Shown: piece after piece, positions 11,190-21,294 of the stretch
Numbering within the stretch: position 1 is the stretch's first letter
Layout: every line of letters starts with the position of its first letter
Assembly (NCBI GenBank): GCA_948567375.1
Contig: OX419757.1
Coordinates: forward strand, 60,078,001-60,142,000
Direction: 5' to 3'
Origin: Lunularia cruciata
Lineage: Eukaryota; Streptophyta; Marchantiopsida; Lunulariales; Lunulariaceae
Length of the DNA stretch: 64,000 nucleotides
Notes under the pieces: model-generated
What the model saw: only the letters and a program-made list of their open reading frames with translations
Database searches by the model: none
What the model was told of the DNA's origin: nothing
Position numbers and translations under genes: made by a program

Positions 11190-12275
11190 GTGATTGCTTT
11201 GACAACTCTAGATACCACACTCATTGCTTGGCAGCATCTAGTAGAGAGGATATGCCTATTGGAGTTGTTTGGTGGGATCAGCACCGGACTAGCTGCGGCG
11301 TTACAGGCGGGTATACAAGTACAAAGGTACTTGTATGTAGAGAGAGATGAGACTGCTAGGCGAGTCTCTCTATATCATGTGGCACACTTGGCCTATCAGT
11401 ATCCGGAGTTATTACCAATGTCAGCAGTCAAAGGTTACCAGAAGGCCCTACCATGAGACATTTCCTTACTGGGGGCGCATGACCTAGAGAGACATGGGCC
11501 TATTCACTTGGTGATTTTTGGATGGCCATGTTAGGGACATACACGTGCTGGTAGAGGATTGGGTCTTCAAGATCCTCATTCTGGTGTGTTTTGGGAGATG
11601 TTATAGATACTACGACAGCTCCAGGTTCATCAATCTATTTCTCCAGCTTGCCTTTTGGAGAACATTCCTTTGATGGGTGATTCTTGCACTAGAGTGGTGG
11701 CGAGTACACATCAGGTCCATTCTTGGATGGGACCTGATGTATTGTTAGATGCAGCTAGAGTAGGATCATGGGCTCATCGTCTTCATCTTTGGTGGACAAA
11801 CCTCTTACCTAGAGAGGTTTTACAGCGTGCTTATGATGGGATTCAGCGATTGGACCACATTCTTGTTGATGATATCTTGGATGTTGGGCGTCAGTCTCAG
11901 ACAGTGGTAGTGGTTGATAGGTCACCTATGGCAGTGGTGAACCTAGTTGGACAGCCTAGAGCCGCATTTCACACACTCATGAGTTTCCCAGGCTCTCATG
12001 CTTTTCAAGAGGGAGGACCTAGACTTGTTTGGGACTCACAATTACAACAATTGGTGGAGCCCAATGCTAATGAGAGAGAGCGGGAGATGGGTTTTCACAC
12101 CGGTATTTTTGTTGTTCCAGCAATGTCAGAGGCATCCAGGCGTCAGGTGTTAGGTCAGGCTATGGACCTAAACTATTTGACCTGGATTGTGAGCCTTGGC
12201 TTGGCAGAGCAGCGTAGGATGCACTTGATAGGCATCACCACTCTAACACTTGTGAGCTCTGTGCCTATCGAGACG
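11190..12275 (+). pseudogene. C1 C5-cytosine DNA methyltransferase domain (DNMT3-like)
   Basis: Motifs of C5-cytosine methyltransferases appear in canonical order. Motif I is LELFGGISTGL (about 11256-11290), binding S-adenosylmethionine. An acidic motif II-like YLYVERDET follows. Motif IV has the catalytic Cys in FGWPC (Cys codon 11529-11531). Motif VI is LLENIP (11652-11669). Motif VIII is near LLDAARVGSWAHR (11737-11790). Motif IX-X is MGFHTG to GQAMDLNYLTWIVSL (about 12087-12200). This order rules out the rearranged plant DRM layout and fits DNMT3-type enzymes. It lies in frame between protease and RT. Three stops break it: TGA 11454-11456, TAG 11532-11534 (just after the catalytic Cys) and TAG 11604-11606. 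A methylation role is inferred from family; this copy cannot make the protein. Confidence 0.85.
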
Positions 12276-12590
12276 ATTCAGGCACATGCTGGGAGTGATG
12301 GACCAAGTGGACATGATATTCTTGGGACACATCCAATAGCTACTAGGGAGAGTGGTCTACTTGGAGTCCATCCAGGTGAGCATGGGCTACTTGGATTACA
12401 CCATTGGTCCTCATGGGATGCAGCCAAAGGACGTGTGGAGCTTGTAGCCAGAGTGGAGGGAGTTTTTCACACAGAGGTTGGGACCTCTAGTGGTCAGGAG
12501 CATGACACTATTGCTCCCAAGGGCCCAGTGTAGAAGTCGGTCAGTATGTCTTCCACTCCTACTACAGTTACAGAGGATACTTGGGAGCCA
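12276..12590 (+). pseudogene. C1 linker between methyltransferase and RT
   Basis: In-frame sequence with short repeated words (GLLGVHPGEHGLLGLHHW) but no domain I recognise. A TAG at 12531-12533 breaks it. It may be a flexible connector or carry the RT N-terminal extension. Confidence 0.5.
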
Positions 12591-13560
12591 GATCTTGGAC
12601 CCATGCTTACTGGAGAGGAAAGACGGAGGGTTTGGAGGTTCTTGAGGAGTCACACGAGTTGTTTTGCCTTCAATATGAAGGATTTGGGTGCTCAGAAGGG
12701 ACCTGGTATAGAGCTGACTAGCGACACACCAATTTTTTGATGTCCTTATCGATTTAGTGATATGGAGAGGACATTGATTCAGAACTGGAGTAGTGACCTC
12801 TTTGAGGTTGGTTTGGTGGAGATTTCACATGGAGAGTATACATCAACGACAGTGATGCCAGCCAAGAAGGATATGCATGGCAATTATATAGATAGGCGGA
12901 TGTGTGGAGATTACCGTCCTATCAACCAACAGACCAGGGCTGATTGGTATGCCATGCCTATACCAAAGGAGATTTTTGATGCAATTGGGCATGCAAAGAT
13001 CTTCAATACTTTGGATCTTCAAGCAAGATATCATCAGTTGCCGATCAAGGAGGAGGATAAGTCCAAGATAGCATTTTGGGCTATTGATCCTCACGGCAAG
13101 GATGTGTTATATCAATGGAGGTTCTTACCATTTGGGTTAAAGAATGCTCCTGCTGAGTTCCAGAGGGTCATGGATAGGATCCTAGCTGGATTGGATTTTG
13201 CTTGGTGCTATATTGATGACATTTTGGTTTATAGCACTACTGTGGAGGAGCATGAGTGACAATTGTTGGAGGTGTTTGAGAGGTTGAGATCTCAGAGACT
13301 CAAATTACATCTTGGGAAGTGTAGGTTCTTCCATGAGCAGGTTGAGTATTTGGGTCACACTATCTACCCCGGAGGACTTGGTGTTCAGCAGACCAAATTG
13401 GAGGCTATTGCACGTATTCCTCGGCCTATAGATGTGAGTAGAGTGCAAGCATTCCTTGGGTTGGCAAACTTCTATCACCGCTATGTTAGAGGATTTAGTG
13501 CCATTGCCAAGGCCTTGACGAAGCTGACCAAGCTTACACATGAATGGTGTTGGGGAGATG
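12591..13560 (+). pseudogene. pol: C1 reverse transcriptase
   Basis: Ty3/gypsy RT in frame with the upstream domains. Seen in order: MCGDYRPINQQT, FNTLDLQARYHQLPI, FLPFGLKNAPAEFQRVMD, the catalytic YIDD box (13209-13220) and FLGLANFYHRYVRGFS in the connection region. Stops at about 12738 (TGA), 13257-13259 (TGA) and 13563-13565 (TAA) break it. C2 keeps YIDD but has lost the N-terminal part of RT with the methyltransferase. Confidence 0.9.
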
Positions 13561-13599
13561 AGTAAGAGAGAGCTTTTGTAGAGCTCAAGGAGAGGTTGA

Positions 13600-14010
13600 C
13601 ATCTGCTCCTATTTTGAGGAGACCAATCAAGTGACGACCATTTCAGGTTCACACTGATTGGAGTATGTTTGAGCTTGGAGCGGTGCTCACCCAGCATGAT
13701 GATGAGGAGAAGGAGTTTGTGGTGGCCTATGCTAGTCGCTCCAACAATTCAGCGGAGGCAAAGTATAGTTCATATGAGGGAGAGTGCTTGGCAGCAATTT
13801 GGGTAGTAGCATATTTCCAATGTTACCTATTTGGTAACCCCTTCACTATCATCACTGATCATCAGCCACTGAAGTGGTTGATGGAGTCCGACAAGCTTTC
13901 AGGGAAGCTTGCACGATGGGCTCTAATTTTACAGGATTATGATTTCACGGTTGTTCACAGACCTAGAGTGGTGAACCATGATGCAGATGGGTTGAGTAGA
14001 AACCCATGTC
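13600..14010 (+). pseudogene. pol: C1 RNase H
   Basis: Typical gypsy RNase H: VHTDWSMFELGAVLTQHDDE, then FVVAYASRSNN, SSYEGECLAAIW with the catalytic Glu, and ITDHQPLKWLM with the catalytic Asp. It ends near VVNHDADGLSRNP, the usual junction before integrase. The segment from 13665 to 14294 is fully open, one of the best-preserved parts of C1. Confidence 0.9.
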
Positions 14011-14294
14011 CCAGCCAGCAAGATCAGACTGGAGCACGTTGGCATGGTGAGACAGATGAGGAGATGGTGCCAGGTTGGCATGCATCGGCCTTTTTGTGTA
14101 TCTTTGCAGAGGCTTTGGTGGTATCTCTCTTAGCGCATACAGGAGGAGTTATTGAGGTCACATATCTAGAGAGTGAAGATATTGGTACAGTTCAGCGAGA
14201 CATTCATGATGATTTCTTAGTGATGGACTATCTTTGCACAGGTGTTGTGGGTGGCACAATTGGAGCCAAGGAGAGAGACCGTGTTCTTCAGTGA

Positions 14295-15228
14295 GCCAGA
14301 CAGTTCATATTGGAGGGTAGACACCTTTTGCGTGTATGGGAGGATGGCAGAGTGCAAATAGTACCACTTCCATCACAGAGACCACAGTTGGTCCGTCATG
14401 CTCATGAGGAGCTAGGACATTTTGGAGTAAAGCGTACGTATAGCTTACTCCAGAGTCATTATTGGTGAAGCGCTATGTAGACCAAGGTACAGCAGTTTGT
14501 TGCCAAATGTATGGTTTGTGACCAAGTTAGAGCATCATTCAATGCTCCTATGCCATAGTTACACCCATTACCTATCATGGGATTGGGTTACCGTTGGAGT
14601 TTGGACTTTGCCGGACCTTTACCGCTGACTGTGAGACATCATCGGTATGTTTTGGTGATGGTGGAGTACTTCTCCAAGTGGATTGAGTTGGTGGCACTTC
14701 CTGACAAGTCTAGTGAAGGGACAGCTTACTCATTCCTGGATCAAGTTCTTAGTCATTTTGGTGCACCAGCTGAGGTTTTGACTGATCAGGGTACAGAGTT
14801 CTTGGGGGAGTTTCAGGTCTTGTGTGACAAGGCTTTGATTGATCATCGTACTACATCCCGAGATCACCCTAAGGCAGATGGCTTAGCAGAGAGAGTGGTT
14901 CAAACGGTGAAGAGAGGATTGTGAAAGTATGGTTTGCAGAGAGGCCACTTGAGAGATTGGGACCTCTAGTTACCTTGGTTGGCCATGGGCTATCAGTTCA
15001 GCCGGCAAGCCTCCTTAGCATCTTTCTCTCCATACTTTCTACTCTATGGACAAGATCTAGATTTACCTGCAGCAATTTGTTAAGATGCTACTGTAGTTTT
15101 GGACTTGGATGACCTTGATGTATGAATGAGAGCATGTTCTCAACAGGCAAAGATCTTTCAGAGAGTGATGCCGATGGCCTTTGAGAACTTGGCGATTGCT
15201 GAACATAGAGATACTTTGGTGCGCTACC
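14295..15228 (+). pseudogene. pol: C1 integrase (zinc-binding domain and catalytic core)
   Basis: The HHCC domain is visible as RHAHEELGHFGVKRTYSLL followed by CMVCDQ (14391-14525). The catalytic core has the first Asp in WSLDFAGPLPL, the second in VLTDQGTEFLGEF (about 14776-14810) and the Glu in HPKADGLAERVVQTV (about 14864-14910), the DD35E triad of retroviral integrases. Stops occur after 14470, near 14557 and at 14922-14924. The same region in C2 received one hAT transposon and three family A insertions. Confidence 0.88.
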
Positions 15229-15503
15229 ATCACCAAGACATACCAATGATGTCTCACAGTCAATCATAAAGGTCCAACAAAGTCCAAACTCCAACAATAA
15301 CCAAATCCCATGAAAGGTAATAGGTGCAATTGGGGTGTAGGAGCATTGAACAATGCTCTAACTCTATCTCAAACCACACATGTGTCAAAAAACTATTGTA
15401 CATTGGTCTGCATACCGTGCCAACAATAATGATTTTGGAATAAGCTATATGTATGTTTTACTCCAAAATGTCCTAGCTCCTCATGAGCATGACGGACCAA
15501 CTG
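15228..15503 (-). repeat. Inverted copy of C integrase segment inserted in C1
   Basis: Reads on the minus strand as a diverged copy of 14385-14660: it starts CATCACCAAGACATACCAATG and ends GAGCATGACGGACCAACTG, reverse complements of the original ends. It is flanked by near direct repeats (GATACTTTGGTGCGCTACCAT at 15210-15230 and GATACTTTATGTTGTGCTACC at 15512-15532). C2 has one such word with no insertion (58410-58435). The insertion separates the integrase core from its C-terminal module and changes frame. Confidence 0.85.
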
Positions 15504-15511
15504 AAGTCTTT

Positions 15512-15943
15512 GATACTTTATGTTGTGCTACCATTCAAGGAGGAGGTTATAGACCCTTGATCCGTCAATTTCATCCAGGCGACTATGTATATCTATAGCA
15601 GACAGCACCGACGACACTTGATGTTTCTACAGGCCGCACTATCTTGAGAGTGCGTGAGGTTTTGCCATCTGGAGTCCTTGTGTTAGAAGGACGTGATGGT
15701 GTTGTTTGGAAGGATCATGTGCGCAATTGTGCGCCATGCCACCTTCCAAACATTGATGGTACTATGGACCCAAGCTTGGCACTTGTACGTGCAAGCTTGA
15801 GGTGTTTGTTATGTGGCTCTTCTGGTGGAGCTGCTACTATGTTAGTGTGTGATAGCTGTTTGAGAGGATGGCATATGGCATGTATGACTCCTCTCCTCAC
15901 GGTGGTTCCTCAGGGACAGTGGTTATGTCCTAGATGTACTTGA
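15512..15943 (+). pseudogene. pol: C1 integrase C-terminus: GPY/F-like module plus PHD finger
   Basis: The frame resumes with IRQFHPGDYVYL, a TAG at about 15596, then ILRVREVLPSGVLVLEGRDG and VWKDHVRNCAPCHLP, a GPY/F-like integrase tail. It ends in a PHD finger at 15803-15937 with all eight ligands: C-x2-C, x11, C-x2-C, x4-H, x2-C, x14, C-x2-C. The conserved Trp two residues before the last Cys pair is present (GQWLCPRC). PHD fingers bind histone H3 tails, so a role in targeting integration to chromatin is an inference, similar to the chromodomain of chromoviruses. The frame from 15602 to the stop at 15941-15943 is open. Confidence 0.85.
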
Positions 15944-16100
15944 CCTATAGCTAGTTCATTCTTTATATGGTATAGATTGCAGATAGGCAACTAACGATGG
16001 GGCTCCATAGCACCCGGCCCCCTGATCTTTGCCCATTAGAGGGTATACCATATACTTAGAGTAGATGGCTATCTGGAGTTAGAGGGACCTAACCGCCAGC

Positions 16101-16112
16101 TAGGGGGGCAAT
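16101..16112 (+). promoter_or_regulatory. Probable polypurine tract of C1
   Basis: TAGGGGGGCAAT lies about 160 bp after the PHD stop and just before TGTGGCAC. C2 has AGGAGGGCAAT at the matching place (58991-59001). Such a tract primes plus-strand synthesis and sets the 3' LTR start at 16113. Confidence 0.6.
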
Positions 16113-16779
16113 TGTGGCACTTTAGAGTCTATGTATGACTTATGTGTGAGTTGTGCTTCTATAGTATATGATATTGACAGCGATGTATGTTGTGTAGCGA
16201 TGTATATACGCACGACAGCTGTCACGCCATTTGTAGTGCCGCATCTAGATGCTTGGACACTGGAGTTCTAGTGATGGTAGTTAGAGTTATTCTAGTAGTT
16301 TCTCAGAGACTACTTTCCGACGGTTATATTTCATGTTTGGGGTACTGACTTCACGGTAGGGCCTACCGTCACTTTGCACCGTTGAGTGTGCCATCAGCGG
16401 GACCGTTAGGGTTTCAGTGCTAGCTCGAGTCCAGGGGATATAGTGTCAAAGTGAGCTCTAGAGAGCTCACTTCTTTGATGTTGAGCCTTTGAGTTCCTGG
16501 CTATGGTGGACAGAGGCTAGCAAGCGTCCCGTAGATTCTCTATGCTTGAGTGGGTGTGGCTTGATTGTAATCAGTGCCCAGTTGTTGGCAGTTTATAGAG
16601 TGACAGATCAAGTACTGATCTGAGTTGAGTTGAGTTGAGAGTGATAAGCAATCTGATTACATCAGAGAAGTGAAGTCAAGGGGAAATCGGGTACATGAAC
16701 TATGAGTGTTAGTGGTATCTCCAAGCTCGGTGGATCGTTGGTAGCTCGATTCAAGTTTAGCTCAATTCAAGTTTTTGAT
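16113..16779 (+). repeat. C1 3' LTR
   Basis: Starts TGTGGCACTTTAGAGTC after the polypurine tract and shares its main part with the 5' LTR (6411-6952), including the CCATTTGTAGTGCC and GAGAGCTCACTTCT words. The first 107 bp has no counterpart in the 5' LTR. At 16780 the start sequence TGTGGCACTTTAGAGTC appears again. Confidence 0.75.
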
Positions 16780-16853
16780 TGTGGCACTTTAGAGTCTATG
16801 TATGACTTATGTGTGAGTTGTGCTTCTATAGTGTATGATGTTGACAGCAATGT
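16780..16853 (+). repeat. Second C LTR start, interrupted by A4
   Basis: Repeats the first 74 bp of the 3' LTR (TGTGGCACTTTAGAGTCTAT onward). It is split by A LTR A4 and continues at 20642-20682 (GATGTATGTTGTGTAGCAAT to GCACGACC). It suggests a tandem C LTR or that C1 inserted at the edge of another C LTR. Confidence 0.75.
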
Positions 16854-19800
16854 TGTGATAACCCGGCAGATATCACTTTTGCGGTAATCGGGTAAGTAAA
16901 GTTTGTTCCCGTAGAGATACGAGTCAGAATTGGTCAAATACAAAGCAAATTAACAATTTCAGTTCTTCTTGGTCGCATCTTTAATCTCTCAGGTAGAAAC
17001 CACACCCAGAAGAGAGTAACAAGCATTGATTTGCAGTCTTGTCACAAATTAACACTTCATAATCACAACTCCTTCAATTCTTTCCAAACAATCTTGATTG
17101 TGATGATTCAGGCTCTCCCAAAAACGACACTTCACTGCAAAACAACTTCACCTCAAAGTTGTGTTCCACCCCTCCATTGAAGGCACAACTTCCTTGATCA
17201 AAATTGCTTCACATCAACCTTGCACTGCACTCACAAATGCAAAATATTGCCAACACTACAATTCCACTCAGATCTGTCAAGGCATTGCTCCAATTGCACT
17301 TCACTCAGGATCAAACACACAGAATGAAGATCAAGGCTGTGGACTCCAACATCCAACAAGCACACTGACTTGCACTTCAAATTTCTCCACACACTCACAA
17401 ACACAATTACAAAGTTGATACTCGGAATCAAGCTCAAGCGACGAGCACTGCTTCACAGCACTTCGCTTTATCTATTCTTAGAAATTATGAGCACTGAACA
17501 ACATGATACTATGAATGCCATTCTTAAGTAGTGAACAAATCAACAGTTCTAACAACTATACCGTTCTACAACAACTCTTCTAACCTGCAGATCCGAAATG
17601 ACAATGCACCTCTTCATATCTGCCTCTTCAAATCTCAAACTTGTTACTAATCCAATCTGATGTCTAATTCGTCATCAGCTTTCAAACCCAAACACAAAGT
17701 AAATTTACTTCCTACTATTTTTTCCTCGGGTCTTGTATCTTCTTCTTCTTCTACCAGATCCAGTAATTCTCTTTCTTGATCTGAAATTGCACTAGTGGGT
17801 AATCTATCTAACTCTTCATCTCTCAACCCACTCTTCTCCAATGTCTCCAATGGTAACTCCAAAGACATTTGTACTCCGATGTTATCTACTTTGGATTTTG
17901 CTCTAACATCTTTCCAAAGCTTTTCTATCTCTACTTTCACTAAGTCTAATCTAATTGAAATGTTATCCTCTACCTCTAAAATCTTTCTATCTACACGAGT
18001 TCTAAGACTAATTAACAAGGCATTCATATCTGTATCCTTTGCTTGTCTTCACCTCGTCTCCTGCACCAACAACTTCAACTTGTGCAGCCTCGTCTCTTCA
18101 ATTCGAATGCTGGCCTCTGTACTTAACATTGCATTCATTCAACATGCTGGCCTCTGTACTTAACTATCTCCTTCAATGGCTCCAATCTTGTCTTTCTCTC
18201 ACGTTCCCAATCTGCAAGCCAATCCTCTCGGTACATCGCCAACTCCGCCTTGAACTCGACTTTCACCGACTCCTTCTCCTTCTACTTTTGGACAACTCTC
18301 TCCTCCTGATTATGATGTAATTCTTGTAATCTGTCTTCTTCTCTATATTGTGCCGCCAACTCTTGTTGCCAGAGTTGCTTCTTCTCCTCAACACTCTCTA
18401 TCACCCTATCGAGCTCCTGATCCTTTGCAGGTACTCTCGCCATAGCATGGATTACCTCTACTCTTGAATCAACAAATTGCTGCTTCAAGATCTCATACTC
18501 AGCTACTTGTCTCTCCCTTGCTATGTCACTCTTCTTCACAAGATCCTCTCGATAATTTACTTCTCTCTTCAGGTCTTCAATTACCCGACTTCTCACTACT
18601 GCCTCCACTCGCAGCACTTCTCTTTCCTCCTCACCTTGGGTTAGACTCTTCTTCAACTCCGAGTTCTCTTCTTCTAATCTCGATAATACTTGCAAAATAG
18701 TCTTCACCTTCGGACATGTCGACTGCATTTCCTTCTTCTTGTGCTCCAACTTCACCAACAATGGGCACACGATCTCCCGCAGGTAATCCACTCCATCACT
18801 GGCAACTATTACAACCTGTGGAGTGATCTCCCTTCTCCCTTCTTGTTTGCCCAATACTTGCCTTTGTCTCTGTAGTCTTCATATCGGAATTGACGCCTCA
18901 CTTCCTGAGCTTTCACTCATGTCTTCTTTTGCCTTACTCAGCCCTGCTTCACATTTCACCTTACGTCTCGAGCGAACTCCTCTCTGTACTGCAATCTTCT
19001 TCTCTTCGGGCATAGTTACTCCATCTTCCAATTGTGTATTATCTTTGGCTTCAAGTTCTGCCTACACTTCTTCTTTGTATTCTTCTTCTGTAGCTGCCGG
19101 TGCCGATGTCATTTCTCCTCCTTAGCTGTCACTACTCGTATCTCCACTCTGCAGCGTTAGCTCAAGCTCCTCCTCATGTTCCGAGTCTTTAGTCTTAAGC
19201 TCGGCATCACCTTCCGAGTCTTCATCCTCTGACTTGATCACCACCATACCTCGCCTCGGGTTGCCTCTCCATGTCTTCCAAGGTTTCTTCGTGTCTTTTG
19301 CTTTGCCTTGCCAACTTCTCTTCTTTGTATTTGGGGTACTCACTGTGACCTCCACGTTCTTCCCTATCTTTGTGTAGCTCTTAATTTGCAAGATGTATTG
19401 CTCCTCCTCGACGTCAATCTCCTTTTGCAAATCAAGATGGAAGTGCGACACCATCCGAGTTTGCTCTGCCGAGTTCAGCAAATTTAGCCCAAGGTAGAAA
19501 TGTGCTGCAAATGGCACGATGTAGTGTAGAGGCAATTTATCCCACAAATTCCACACCACCTGCCTCGTTCTCCCGTGGAAACACCTCGCCCAATTGATTG
19601 GTTCTCCTGTGAATAGCTTGTGAAAGAACACCGCTTGGTGTTTCATCACATAAGTGGTTCTCTCCGGCTTTAGGATGGCCATCAATGCACTCACAATTCC
19701 TCTCTTCATAGGGTCTTTGTAGCTCTCAACTTTGTACCCATTCTTTGTTCACTTTGACGAGAATGCATCTCTCACTTCTTGGGTTTCTTGAGCTATCTCT

Positions 19801-20641
19801 CCCTTCTCCAAGAACGTGGCCCCCTGCTCTAAGCCTACTTCCTTCTCGAGTACGAGTCTACAATCCGACTCTGTCCAGCAAGCCAGATTTCCTCTCTTCC
19901 CTTCTTCCTCGGGTCCATCGAGACACTTGCTCTCGATGATTTCTGTCATGAAACTTGGAAAGCTCACATTCTAGTTCCATGCCAAGAAAGTGATCCAAAG
20001 TCGGCTCAAGACTTCTATCCTAGCGATCATATCTAACCTCCGAATCGCATGATTTCTCACTACAAATTCAAAGTTCTTCTTTCCTCCTCCCATCTTTTCT
20101 GCCTTCTCACTATCTCTTGATTTCACTCTTGCGACTTCTCCCTTATGCACTAACACGATTCCAACTCTATTTCCCTTCCCACAATCACCTACAAGACGAC
20201 TTCTCAACAGCAAAGGAAAATTACTTGACATTTGATCGTTGCGAGTTCAATTTTTATAGAGTTGTGCTTCTTCATCTTTCTTCACTTCAAGTTTCTACCG
20301 AGAAATCACACCTCCTCCATACACCTGTCACTGTCAATCAACCTTCACGCGTATGGGCTGCCAGTTTTTGAACCGTCCCTTCTTGAATTCCTTGCCCCGA
20401 CGAAAGGTTGTTAGATTGTCTTCGCCTCGGGTTGAGCTCCCCCTGATACAAAGACAATTACTTCGGGTTGTATGCTGACAAGGCATTTTCAAGTACTTTG
20501 CCTTATGACTCAAAGTCACTTTACTTCGGGTTTCATCTCGAAGGCTCTTTTCTTCGTCTTCTTTGGCCATATTGGTGCAATCCGACTTCTTTATACACTT
20601 CTTCTTTATTTTGAAAAAAAACAAAAAATGTGGGCACCACA
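16854..20641 (-). mobile_element. Family A solo LTR copy A4
   Basis: Minus-strand LTR of 3788 bp with TGTG/CACA ends: on the plus strand it begins TGTGATAACCCGGC and ends GTGGGCACCACA. It sits inside the second C LTR start. Flanks are AATGT (16849-16853) and GATGT (20642-20646), a 5-bp target duplication with one substitution. The uninterrupted site is seen at 16156-16170 (GACAGCGATGTATGT). No pol or second LTR is attached, so it is a solo LTR. Confidence 0.85.
17647..20231 (-). pseudogene. Family A U3 gene, copy A4
   Basis: About 860 codons from ATG near 20231 to the stop at 17647. The N-terminal block (19709-19122) is open for 195 codons and shows FKPERTTYVMKHQAVFFHKLF and FAAHFYLGLNLLN. 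The coiled-coil part (18854-18282) is open for 190 codons. The C-terminal block (18027-17647) begins LLISLRTRVDRKILEVEDN. It is one of the better preserved copies, broken by a few stops and frameshifts. Confidence 0.75.
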
Positions 20642-20682
20642 GATGTATGTTGTGTAGCAATGTATATACGCACGACCAGACC

Positions 20683-21294
20683 TATAACACCCATTTGTGC
20701 GTGTGTGGTATTGTGATATTTAGCTTGGTATTACAAGTACTTAAGAGATATTATTTGTATAGAGATAAAGGATGATTCTACATTAGTCATGATAAGCTAA
20801 AGTTAGTCATAGCTAAGATGGAGTGGACCTTACTTTAGAGGAAATAGAAAAGATGAGCACCACTATTTTGGATTTTAGGGTTTAGATAGACCACTAGTCC
20901 AAGGATAGCCCATGTGAAGGAATCTTTGACTTAGTGGTTGGGTCAAGATAAAATCACATGCTAGTAGAATATGCCTATGTGAATGGATATTCCTTTCTAC
21001 TTTTTGACTTTACTTGCCTTTTATTCTAGTAACTTGAGTTACTACGGTAATTAGTAACTTTGGTGCGTAACTATTTCACAAGTATGTAAACAAGGAGTGA
21101 GGAGATACTCATGATCCTTTCATTTACAACTATCTCTCTCTCATTAAGTTCTCTAGTGAGCAATGTCTTGAGTCTTGGAGTGTTACCCTTGGAGGAGTAT
21201 GATGGAGTTGGGGTTCTTTGCCTTCTTAGTCCATGGTGCACTACCATAATAGCCATCAAAGGTTCATCCTAATTGAGAGACAGGCCGGTTCACA
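20683..21294 (+). mobile_element. Family B LTR copy B1
   Basis: Begins TATAACACCCATTTGTGC (family start TGTAACACCC with two substitutions) and ends GGCCGGTTCACA, matching the end of B4 in reverse. At 612 bp it is shorter than B4, with an internal gap near 20880. The flanks do not match each other: C LTR on the left, A LTR from its position ~175 on the right. The right side was therefore rearranged, perhaps by recombination between repeats. Confidence 0.75.

Larger units (their letters stand above)
6411..16779 (+). mobile_element. C1: Ty3/gypsy retrotransposon with methyltransferase and PHD finger
   Basis: A near full-length element of 10.4 kb. The domain order is gag, zinc knuckles, protease, C5-methyltransferase, RT, RNase H, integrase, GPY/F-like module, PHD finger. 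From 8352 to about 15220 the reading frame is almost constant and is broken mainly by stops, with small indels near 10440. The ancestor was therefore probably one gag-pol polyprotein of about 2,400 codons. LTR-like repeats flank it (6411-6952 and 16113-16779). An inverted insertion at 15228-15503 shifts the frame before the C-terminal module. It is inactive as it stands. Confidence 0.9.

Noticed and set aside
11190-12275. Methyltransferase as a DRM-type enzyme
   Set aside because: DRM proteins have motifs VI, IX and X before motif I. Here motif I comes first and X last, so a DNMT3-like order fits better.
11190-12275. Methyltransferase as a captured bacterial restriction-modification gene
   Set aside because: It is in frame with flanking PR and RT, has similar codon use and similar decay, and has no bacterial context.
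13305-13697. Minus-strand 130-codon ORF opposite C1 RT
   Set aside because: It lies entirely opposite RT and RNase H coding sequence and resembles no known protein.
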